Assembly (NCBI GenBank): GCA_903843965.1
Contig: CAIMRY010000019.1
Coordinates: 227,568 to 291,567 of the forward strand
DNA length: 64,000 bases
Source: an uncultured delta proteobacterium
GTDB lineage: Bacteria; Desulfobacterota; Desulfovibrionia; Desulfovibrionales; Desulfovibrionaceae
Direction of reading: 5' to 3'
Both the position numbers and the translations under genes were made by a program. The notes under the pieces are model-generated. The model saw nothing but the letters and a program-made list of their open reading frames with translations. It ran no database searches and was not told the DNA's origin. Below are positions 57,187 to 64,000 of this stretch, one piece after another (the first letter of the stretch is position 1; every line of letters starts with the position of its first letter).

Positions 57187-59454
57187 ATGACCACGACTCC
57201 GTCCGCTGTTGATTTGGTCCCCATGCCTTCCGACCTGCCCGAAGTGGCCTTGAACAACAACGCCAAGGTGGTGCTTGCGCGGCGCTACCTGCGCAAAGAT
57301 GTGGAAGGCAAGGCCTATGAGCTGCCGCGCGAGCTGTTCTGGCGCGTGGCGGCCAAGATCGCGGCCCAAGAGGCCAACTTCAAGGGCGGCAAGGCCAGGG
57401 TGGCCGCGCGCGCGCGCGAGTACTTCGACCTCCTGACCAGCTTCAAGTTCTTGCCCAATTCACCCACGCTGATGAACGCCGGAACGGACCTGGGCCAGCT
57501 GGCGGCTTGCTTCGTGCTGCCCGTGGGCGACTCCATCGACCAGATCTTCGACGCGGTGAAGCACGCCGCGCTGATCCACAAATCCGGCGGAGGCACGGGC
57601 TTCTCCTTCTCGCGCCTGCGCCCCACGGATTCCCGCGTGGGATCCACCGGCGGCGTGGCCAGCGGACCCTTGTCCTTTTTGCGCATTTTCAACACCGCCA
57701 CCGAGCAGATCAAGCAGGGCGGCACCCGGCGCGGCGCAAACATGGGCATCCTGCGCGTGGACCACCCGGACATCCTGCGCTTCATCCGGGCCAAGGAGCG
57801 CGAGGGCGACCTGAACAACTTCAACCTCTCGGTGGGCCTCACCGAGGCCTTCATGCAGGCCGTGGACGCGGACGAGGAGTACGACCTCATTGCCCCGCAC
57901 ACCAAGGAGGTCAAGGAGCGGCTCAAGGCGCGCGACGTGTTCGCCCTGTTGGTGCAAAAGGCCTGGGAGTCCGGCGATCCGGGCATGGTCTTCCTCGACC
58001 GCATCAACCGCGACAACCCGACCCCGCACCTGGGCGAAATCGAGGCCACCAATCCCTGCGGCGAGCAGCCCCTGCTCCCGTACGAGGCCTGCAACCTGGG
58101 CTCCATCAACCTGGCCGCCTTCTACGACGAGAACGCGCGCGAGGGCATCGACTGGGAGGGCCTGCGGACCGTCATCCACCAGAGCGTGCGCTTTCTCGAC
58201 AACGTCATCGAGGCCAGCGTGTACCCCCTGGACCAGATCACCGAGATGGTGCGCACCAACCGCAAGATCGGCCTGGGGCTGATGGGCTTCGCCGACCTCC
58301 TGTACCAACTGGGCGTGCCCTACAACTCCCAGGAGGGCGTGGGCCTGGCCGAGCGGCTCATGGCCTTCATCCAGGACGAGAGCAAGCTGGCCAGCAAGGA
58401 CCTGGCCGAGGAGCGCGGGGCCTTCCCGGCCTTTGACGGCAGCACTTACGCAGCCAAGAAGCAGGGGCCGTATCGCAACGCCACCACCACCACCATCGCG
58501 CCCACGGGCACCCTGTCCATCCTGGCGGGCTGCTCCTCGGGCATCGAGCCCCTGTTCGCCCTGTCCTTCACGCGCACCGTCATGGACAACGACAAACTGC
58601 TGGAGGTGAACCCCTATTTCGAGGCCGCGCTGAAAAAGGCCGAGGCGTATAGCCCCAAGCTCATGGAGGAGGTGGCCAAGGTCGGCTCCATCCAGGGCAT
58701 GGACTACCTGCCTGCGGACATCCGCCGCATCTTTGTCACGGCCATGGACATCGAGCCCATCTGGCACCTGAAGATGCAGGCGGCCTTCCAGAAGTTCACC
58801 GACAACGCCGTGTCCAAGACCGTGAACCTGCCGGGCGCCGCCACCCAGGAAGACATCTGGGACATCTACTGGAAGGCGTATGAGTTCGGCTGCAAGGGCG
58901 TCACCGTGTACCGCGACGGCTGCAAGGCCGACCAGGTGCTGTGCACCGGCGACGGCCAGGAGAAGAAGGACGGCGCGCCCGCCGAGCCCAAGTGCGTGGT
59001 CAAGAAGCGCCCGGACATCGTGTACGGCTTCACCCAGAAGGTCGACACCGGCCTTGGCGCGCTCTACCTGACCATCAACGAGCAGGACGGCAAGCCCTTT
59101 GAGGTCTTCGCCACCATCGGCAAGTCGGGCCGGTCCATCACGGCCAAGGCCGAGGCCATCGGCCGGCTTGTGTCCCTGGCGCTGCGCAGCGGCGTGGAGG
59201 TGCGCGACATAGTGGAGCAGCTCAAGGGCATCGGCGGGGAGCACCCCAAGTTCCAGAAGAAGATCCTGCTGCAGTCCATCCCGGACGCCGTGGCCTGGGT
59301 GCTGGAGAACCGCTACATGAGCGGCGAAAAGCACGCCAGCGCGCACGCCAACGCGCTGAACAAGGAGACCTGCCCGGAGTGCGGCGAGGTCTTGACCTTC
59401 GAAGAGGGCTGCAACTGCTGCAAGAGCTGCGGGTACACCAAGTGCGGCGGGTAG
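57187..59454 (+). CDS. nrdJ: Adenosylcobalamin-dependent (class II) ribonucleotide reductase
   Basis: 755 residues from an ATG with AAGGAAA upstream; earlier ATGs at 57115 and 57124 have no ribosome site. It makes deoxynucleotides under any oxygen level. Motifs: CFVLPVGDSIDQIFDAVKHA, the active-site NPCGEQPLL and YEACNLGSIN, ATTTTIAPTGTLSILAG and a C-terminal zinc finger CPECGEVLTFEEGCNCCKSC ending CGG. The TSCPD domain (about 600-690) is present. Cobalamin-dependence fits the nearby cobS. Confidence 0.96.
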   Translation: MTTTPSAVDLVPMPSDLPEVALNNNAKVVLARRYLRKDVEGKAYELPRELFWRVAAKIAAQEANFKGGKARVAARAREYFDLLTSFKFLPNSPTLMNAGTDLGQLAACFVLPVGDSIDQIFDAVKHAALIHKSGGGTGFSFSRLRPTDSRVGSTGGVASGPLSFLRIFNTATEQIKQGGTRRGANMGILRVDHPDILRFIRAKEREGDLNNFNLSVGLTEAFMQAVDADEEYDLIAPHTKEVKERLKARDVFALLVQKAWESGDPGMVFLDRINRDNPTPHLGEIEATNPCGEQPLLPYEACNLGSINLAAFYDENAREGIDWEGLRTVIHQSVRFLDNVIEASVYPLDQITEMVRTNRKIGLGLMGFADLLYQLGVPYNSQEGVGLAERLMAFIQDESKLASKDLAEERGAFPAFDGSTYAAKKQGPYRNATTTTIAPTGTLSILAGCSSGIEPLFALSFTRTVMDNDKLLEVNPYFEAALKKAEAYSPKLMEEVAKVGSIQGMDYLPADIRRIFVTAMDIEPIWHLKMQAAFQKFTDNAVSKTVNLPGAATQEDIWDIYWKAYEFGCKGVTVYRDGCKADQVLCTGDGQEKKDGAPAEPKCVVKKRPDIVYGFTQKVDTGLGALYLTINEQDGKPFEVFATIGKSGRSITAKAEAIGRLVSLALRSGVEVRDIVEQLKGIGGEHPKFQKKILLQSIPDAVAWVLENRYMSGEKHASAHANALNKETCPECGEVLTFEEGCNCCKSCGYTKCGG

Positions 59455-59534
59455 ACGGGAGAGCGTAGCCAGCGGCGAGGCTTCGGGGTGCGCCTTCGGG
59501 GGTCACAACAGCTCCCCGGACCCCGCCGAATGCG

Positions 59535-59575
59535 AAGGGCTCCTTTCAGCGCATGGGCGCAGGAGGGAGCCCTTT
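59535..59575 (+). terminator. Possible terminator hairpin after nrdJ
   Basis: AAGGGCTCC (59535-59543) pairs with GGAGCCCTT (59566-59574) across a 22-base loop. T-tract is short (CCTTTCACTTT), so termination is uncertain. Confidence 0.5.
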
Positions 59576-59646
59576 CACTTTGGGTGAGCCCTGGAGAAGC
59601 CGGGGTGAATGCCGGAGGAGACCGCAGCATACACACACCGCTTCGC

Positions 59647-59697
59647 AACGCCGCAAGGGCTGGCTCAGATATTTCCTGAACCAGCCCTTGCGGCGTT
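59647..59697. repeat. 22-bp stem-loop without T-tract, related to 33755-33799
   Basis: Left arm 59647-59668 and right arm 59676-59697 pair in 21 of 22 positions around a 7-base loop. The core AAGGGCTGG.TCAG / CTGA.CCAGCCCTT is shared with the hairpin at 33755. Either a terminator for nrdJ or for the opposite CHAT gene, or a REP-like unit. Confidence 0.8.
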
Positions 59698-59743
59698 GAA
59701 GGGGATCGGTGAGGGGCAGTGCGCGGAGGAACCGCAGCTGACC

Positions 59744-62035
59744 CTACCTCCCCATGCCCGTGAGCTGGAATGCTGACCAGTAGAACGGATGCGGGTACTT
59801 CGTTTTTGTCTCAAGTTGCGCCTGGCGCAGGGCCTCGGCCTTGGGCAGCTTCTTGAGGCTTCTGTAGAAGCTCGTCATCAGAAACTGCGTCTCATCATCC
59901 GACACCGGCCACAGGCTGGCCACGATGCTGTTGGCCCCGGCGTAGAGAAACCCGCGCGTGAGACCCACCACGTCGTCTCCGGAAAGCACCTTCCCCATGC
60001 CTGTCTCGCAGGCCGAGAGCGTCACCAGGTCCGCATTCAGCCGCAAGCCATACAGATCCCCGGCGGTGAGCTGGCCGTTGTCCTTCCCCTCTGGCGCGAG
60101 CAGCAGGCGCGACCTGAGCGGCTGGTCGGTGACGAACTCGCCGTGGGCCGCCACGTGGATGACCCGGAAGAGCTGCCCGGCCTTGGTCAACGCGCCCTTG
60201 GTGGCGGCCCCGCGCATGAGCATGGTGGAATTGGGCCAGATTCCCTTGATGGCCCGGGCCTCGGCCTCGGCGCCGGGCAGGTCCATGGCCGTGTCGCCCA
60301 GGTCCGGGTTGCCGAGCAGCAGCATGTCGCGGGCCGTGGCGGGCCTGCGCGCGGCCAGGAACTGCATGATGCTGGCCGAGGGCAGTTGTTGCAGCGTGAC
60401 CCTGTCCACAAGGAACTGCTGACCACCGTAAAGAGCCGCCCAGGGCAGGTAATGCAGCGCGCCGTGGCTCACGATGGTCAGCCTGGGCTTGGCCAGCACG
60501 CCTGCGACAGGGGCGATGAGCCGGGCGTGGAGCCGGGCGGCCAGGGGCTTCCAGGCGTCCGTGCGCACATCCCGCAAGGCCTCGCGGAAGGCCCGCACCT
60601 CGGCCTCCAGGCCCTTGCCGTCGAGCTTCTGGGCGGTGATGGCCGCGCGGGTCACGGTGAAGGCGTACAGGTCGTCGCCCTGGCCGTAGTATTCGAGCAG
60701 GGTCTCGTCCGTCCCGAGCTGGGCCTGGATCTCGGCGGCCTTGGCCGTGGTCACTGTGACCAGAGAGGCCAGTTCCGGGGCCTCGCGCTTCAGGTCCGCC
60801 TGGGTGCCGGAGATGGCGCTTCGCAGCCGCTCCTTCTCCTCGCCCTTGGCAGTATAGGCCACGGCTTTCTGTTCCAGGCTGGCCAAAAGCTTCAGACTCT
60901 CCGTTGTGCTGGCCTGGCCGCCCTGAGCCTGGGCCGCGAAGTTCTGGCGCTCGGCCAGCAGGTCCACCAGGGCGCGGGACTTGGCGCGCTCCACGAATTC
61001 CAGGGCCTCGGCGACCTTGCCCTGCTCCACCAGGAGCGACACGAGTTCGCGGTACACTGACTGCTTGTCGCCGATAAAGCCGATCTTGGCCGCCTCGGTG
61101 TTGATGTTGGCGCGCTGGGACTCGATGGTGGTCACGGCCTCGGTGAGGCGCTGCACGGCGGTCTTGCCGTCGCCCTCGCCCCGGGCGATGCGGCCCAGGT
61201 CAAAGAGCAGGTTCCACCAGATGGCGCCGTTGGAGCGCGTGGCCGGGTTGTTCAAAAGCGCCAGATAGCCCGCCTTGGCCTCGGCCCGCTTGCCGGTCTC
61301 AAAGTTGATCTTGGTCTGCAGGAACTCGCGCGGCAGGTTGTAGAAATCCCAGGACATGGTGCCCAGCGTGAACACTGTCATCATGGACGCCAGGCCCTTC
61401 ATGCCTGCCGCGTCAACGGTTTTGGCCGCCTCCTGGTACTGCCCCTGACTCACGTGGATATTCGTGATCCCGAGGTACTTGTCCTCCAGGCACAAGGCAG
61501 CCCCTGCCAAGCCGCAGGACATCTCCGTCAGCTCCTGAATGGATTGGCGGGCTCCGGCAGCGTTCTTCTGATAGGCCCGGGCCAGGCCGCGCAAGGAGTA
61601 GAGCTTGGCCAGGCCGTACGTCCAGCCGATGCCGTTGCTGGAGCGCTTCGCCAAGGCCTTGTCTGCGATTGCTTCGGCCTCGGCGTACTTTCCGGTCTCC
61701 AGCTGGGCCTGGGCCCGCCAGACATCGCCCATGGAGGGATCGACCATCTCCATCTGCAGGAAGAGTTCGGCGGCGTTCATGCCACCGGCCTTCTTGTCGA
61801 ACCCGTCGGCGCAGGCAAAGAGCTTGGCGTAGTTCTTGGTGTTGGCGTAGGCGTCGCAGAGGAAGAAGCTTCCTTGCAGGGACAGGTCCTCGCCCTTGGC
61901 CAACTGGCCCTCGTATTCCGCCACATTGGCCTCGTATTTTCCAGCGCGGTGGGCCATCTGCCCGGCGCACCCGGCGGCGAGCAGCAGCGAAGAGAACAGG
62001 CACAGGACAATGGCGTGACGCAGGACAGCGTTCAT
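59744..62035 (-). CDS. Lipoprotein with TPR-like repeats and C-terminal CHAT (caspase-like) domain
   Basis: 763 residues. Signal with lipobox LLLAAGC (Cys23) predicts a membrane-anchored lipoprotein. A long helical TPR-like region (about 30-400) is followed by a coiled linker and a CHAT domain with the catalytic pair in IHVAAHGEF (His631) and LSACETGMGK (Cys676), plus GLTRGFLYAGANSIVASLW near the end. CHAT domains are caspase-like cysteine peptidases, commonly intracellular partners in defence systems; here the protein is exported. GGAG stands about eight bases before the ATG. Substrate unknown. Confidence 0.9.
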   Translation of the reverse strand: MNAVLRHAIVLCLFSSLLLAAGCAGQMAHRAGKYEANVAEYEGQLAKGEDLSLQGSFFLCDAYANTKNYAKLFACADGFDKKAGGMNAAELFLQMEMVDPSMGDVWRAQAQLETGKYAEAEAIADKALAKRSSNGIGWTYGLAKLYSLRGLARAYQKNAAGARQSIQELTEMSCGLAGAALCLEDKYLGITNIHVSQGQYQEAAKTVDAAGMKGLASMMTVFTLGTMSWDFYNLPREFLQTKINFETGKRAEAKAGYLALLNNPATRSNGAIWWNLLFDLGRIARGEGDGKTAVQRLTEAVTTIESQRANINTEAAKIGFIGDKQSVYRELVSLLVEQGKVAEALEFVERAKSRALVDLLAERQNFAAQAQGGQASTTESLKLLASLEQKAVAYTAKGEEKERLRSAISGTQADLKREAPELASLVTVTTAKAAEIQAQLGTDETLLEYYGQGDDLYAFTVTRAAITAQKLDGKGLEAEVRAFREALRDVRTDAWKPLAARLHARLIAPVAGVLAKPRLTIVSHGALHYLPWAALYGGQQFLVDRVTLQQLPSASIMQFLAARRPATARDMLLLGNPDLGDTAMDLPGAEAEARAIKGIWPNSTMLMRGAATKGALTKAGQLFRVIHVAAHGEFVTDQPLRSRLLLAPEGKDNGQLTAGDLYGLRLNADLVTLSACETGMGKVLSGDDVVGLTRGFLYAGANSIVASLWPVSDDETQFLMTSFYRSLKKLPKAEALRQAQLETKTKYPHPFYWSAFQLTGMGR

Positions 62036-62229
62036 GACGTGGCTCCAGGAGGTTGAAGCGTCCAATGGAGGCGGTGCGCGCACCGCGCTCCCTTATCAGG
62101 GCTCCTATCACAGCCAACATAAATGGCAAGGCGGTCCTGTCCCTGGCTGGAGCGCTGGACGGCGGGCAAACAAACAGGGCGGACCGCCTCTTCAGCCGCC
62201 CGCCCTTCTCTATTTCGCTCTTTTCCCGC

Positions 62230-63573
62230 CTACAGCACCGGCAGATACCGGTCCAGCTCGTACTGCGTCACCTGGGTGCGGTAGCGGTCCCACTCCATGA
62301 TCTTGTTCTCATAGAGCTTGTGGAAGATGTGCTCGCCCAGGGTCTCGCGCACCAGCTCGCTCTTCTTCATCTCCTCGGCCGCCTCGAACAGGCTGCCCGG
62401 CAGCGAGGTGATGTTGTGGGAGTCCAGCGTGGCCTGGTCCATGTGGAAGATGTCCAGCTCAATGGGATCGGCCAGCACGTAGTTCTGCTCCATGCCCTTG
62501 AGTCCAGCCGCCAGCATCACCGCAAAGGTCAGGTAGGGGTTGGCCGCCGGGTCCGGGCAGCGCAGCTCCATGCGCGTGGCGGCCTCCTTGCCGGGCTTGT
62601 ACATGGGCACGCGCACCAGGGCCGAGCGGTTGCGCCGCGCCCAGGCCACGTACACCGGGGCCTCGTACCCCGGCACCAGCCGCTTGTAGCTGTTCACCCA
62701 CTGGTTGGTGACGCAGGCGAACTCCCGGGCGTGCTTCAGGATGCCCGCGATGTAGCTCTTGCCCTCGGGCGAGAGGTGGTACTGGTCGGAGGGGTCGAAG
62801 AACAGGTTGCGGCCGTTCTTGAACAGGCTCTGGTGCACGTGCATGCCCGAGCCGTTCTGGCCGTAGATGGGCTTGGGCATGAATGTCGCGTAGGCATTGT
62901 GCTTTCTGGCCACCTCCTTGACCACCACGCGGTAGGTCATGGTGATGTCGGCCATTTTAAGGGCCTCGGCGTAGCGCATGTCGATCTCGTGCTGGCTCGG
63001 GGCCACCTCGTGGTGGCTGTACTCGATGGCCACGCCCATCTTCTCCAGGGCGAAGATGATGTCGCGGCGGATGTTGTTGCCCAGGTCCAGCGGCGGGGCG
63101 TCGAAGTAGCCGCCCTGGTCCAAGAGCTCGGTGCCCTTGTCGTTGGCGAAGAGGAAGAACTCCAGCTCCGGCCCCACGTAGTAGGTGTAGCCCTTTTCCG
63201 CGCACTTGGAGAGCACGCGGCGCAGGCAATAGCGCGAGTCCGCAGTGTAGGGCGTGCCGTCCGGGTTGTGGATGTCGCAGAACATGCGCGCCACCGGGCG
63301 GTCGCTGGGACGCCAGGCGGCCACCTGGAAGGTCGTGGGATCGGGCATGGCCACCATGTCCGACTCGTCGATGCGGCAGAAACCCAAAATGGACGAGCCG
63401 TCAAAGCCCATGCCCTCGTCAAAGGCGGCCTCCAGCTCGCGCGGGGTCACCTGGAAGCTTTTGAGCGTGCCCAGGATGTCCACAAACCAGAACTGCACGA
63501 AGCTGATGTCGTAGTCTTTGACGGCGCGCAGCACGTCATCCGCGTTTTTGCAGTTGAAGACCGGGGTGTCCAT
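62230..63573 (-). CDS. glnA: Glutamine synthetase, type I
   Basis: 447 residues; converts glutamate and ammonia to glutamine. Signatures: GFDGSSILGF, the metal-site EFFLF, EYSHHEVAPSQHEID, NGSGMHVHQSLF and the AWARRNRSALVRVPMY region (ADP/glutamate site). The short length and lack of a visible adenylylation NLYDL-type region place it with the GSI-alpha type. A strong AAGGAGG ribosome site precedes the ATG. The 194-base spacer to the CHAT gene has no gene. Confidence 0.96.
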   Translation of the reverse strand: MDTPVFNCKNADDVLRAVKDYDISFVQFWFVDILGTLKSFQVTPRELEAAFDEGMGFDGSSILGFCRIDESDMVAMPDPTTFQVAAWRPSDRPVARMFCDIHNPDGTPYTADSRYCLRRVLSKCAEKGYTYYVGPELEFFLFANDKGTELLDQGGYFDAPPLDLGNNIRRDIIFALEKMGVAIEYSHHEVAPSQHEIDMRYAEALKMADITMTYRVVVKEVARKHNAYATFMPKPIYGQNGSGMHVHQSLFKNGRNLFFDPSDQYHLSPEGKSYIAGILKHAREFACVTNQWVNSYKRLVPGYEAPVYVAWARRNRSALVRVPMYKPGKEAATRMELRCPDPAANPYLTFAVMLAAGLKGMEQNYVLADPIELDIFHMDQATLDSHNITSLPGSLFEAAEEMKKSELVRETLGEHIFHKLYENKIMEWDRYRTQVTQYELDRYLPVL

Positions 63574-63877
63574 GGCTGACCTCCTTCAAGGCCTATGGTT
63601 GCGCGCGCCAAGGGCAGAATCTGGCAACGCGAAAAGGGGTGTGCTCCTGATTCTGTCCTAGCCCTGCTCAACAAATATGTAAAGCGAAGCGGGGGGATCG
63701 GGGCCGGGTTGCTGTAATTTTGCCGGGGGGGCTGTGCGCCCAAACCCTGTCAACCCGCTCTTTTTGTCCATTTACCGGCCAAAACCATGCCATTTTTGTC
63801 CCGGCCAAAAACCCGTGGTATCCTTGCAGCATTTGCGATGGGCAGCCCGCCCGTTGCGCAACCGCAAGGAGAACCCG
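63574..63877. other. Intergenic region between glnA and a divergent gene
   Basis: 304 bases without a gene. Contains repeat copy D and, on the minus strand, a possible promoter TTTACA-17-TAGGAC near 63650-63690 for glnA, which is weak evidence only. Confidence 0.5.
63748..63822 (-). repeat. 75-bp dispersed repeat, copy D (minus strand)
   Basis: On the minus strand: GATACCACGGG, then TTTTTGGCCGGGACAAAAAT, then GTTTTGGCCGGTAAATGGAC and AAAAAGAGCGGGTTGACA. Same order of blocks as A-C. Between glnA and a divergent gene. Confidence 0.82.
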
Positions 63878-64000
63878 ATGCCTGAGCCCTCCCCTCTGTC
63901 CCTCAAGCGCGACCCCCAAGACCGAATCATTGAGCGCACCATCCGCCTGAGTGGCCGCCTTGGCGATGCCTCAGACACCCGGCGCTACGCCTATGATTCC
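63878..64000 (+). CDS. Unidentified protein, N-terminal fragment (runs off window)
   Basis: 41 codons from an ATG with AAGGAGAA six bases upstream. Peptide MPEPSPLSLKRDPQDRII continues ERTIRLSGRLGDASDTRRYA. The RLGDASDTRRYAYDS region may match the opening of an FAD-linked oxidase such as glycolate or lactate dehydrogenase, but too little is visible to say. Confidence 0.6.
   Translation, partial: MPEPSPLSLKRDPQDRIIERTIRLSGRLGDASDTRRYAYDS

Overview
The window is GC-rich, densely packed bacterial chromosome. Gene content points to a Gram-negative, strictly or mainly anaerobic deltaproteobacterium of the Desulfovibrionales type. The evidence is a PglB-like STT3 oligosaccharyltransferase, a MucR/Ros regulator, a heme-binding Tll0287-like sensor, a B12-dependent (class II) ribonucleotide reductase, two very large PAS-rich hybrid kinases, and type II secretion (T2SS) genes of the GspN-containing kind. 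The taxonomic placement is an inference; no rRNA or tRNA gene is present to confirm it.

Layout. 1-9.3 kb (minus strand): a T2SS cluster (gspL C-terminal part, gspM, gspN, gspD, gspC) interleaved with glycosylation genes (two family-2 glycosyltransferases, a DegT-type aminotransferase and an STT3 oligosaccharyltransferase). 9.4-13.2 kb: a hybrid histidine kinase with cache, HAMP, three PAS, HisKA, HATPase, REC and HPt domains. 13.3-15.6 kb: dapF, a small coiled-coil protein and a DMT exporter. 15.8-21.1 kb: an accessory stress/defence-like island with a pentapeptide-repeat protein, a single-chain fusion of an MrfA-type helicase with an MrfB-type exonuclease, a HicA/HicB toxin-antitoxin pair with a clear palindromic operator and an apparently leaderless toxin mRNA, and an AT-rich gene with a HEPN-like R-x4-H motif. 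21.1-26.6 kb: an NtrC-type regulator and its kinase, pgi and an aspartate-type aminotransferase. 26.9-29.3 kb: a yqjD-yqjE-yqjK-like membrane operon and a heme/degenerate-GGDEF sensor. 29.3-33.6 kb: a type II NADH dehydrogenase followed by cell-wall-directed genes and fragments (M15-type peptidase broken by a frameshift, periplasmic proteins, an L,D-transpeptidase-like remnant) that look like an eroding effector/immunity locus.

33.9-44.6 kb is mostly housekeeping: era, pepP, a FAD oxidoreductase, a PHO-box-driven pstS-pstC-pstA operon, MucR, moaA-purE and purD. 44.8-48.9 kb carries a lysine/alanine-rich protein with a cysteine tail, YitT, a SAM hydrolase-type protein, cobS and a lipoprotein SppA. 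49-55.2 kb is an 1887-residue hybrid kinase with seven PAS domains and a GAF domain, coupled to a cupin. 55.2-59.5 kb has an orphan terminase-small-subunit-like gene, a tandemly duplicated unit encoding small secreted Lys/Ala-rich proteins, and nrdJ. 59.7-63.6 kb holds a lipoprotein CHAT protease-like gene and glnA.

The most unusual signals are the MrfA-MrfB fusion, the HicAB promoter/operator geometry, the HEPN-like gene, a 75-bp dispersed repeat in four copies, two related long hairpins without T-tracts, a nested palindrome between era and pepP, the duplicated small-secreted-protein cassette, and the mixing of protein-glycosylation genes into a T2SS operon with a gspL that lacks its cytoplasmic domain. 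Start codons were re-chosen in many places from Shine-Dalgarno spacing. All functional statements rest on family resemblance recognised by eye; no search was run.
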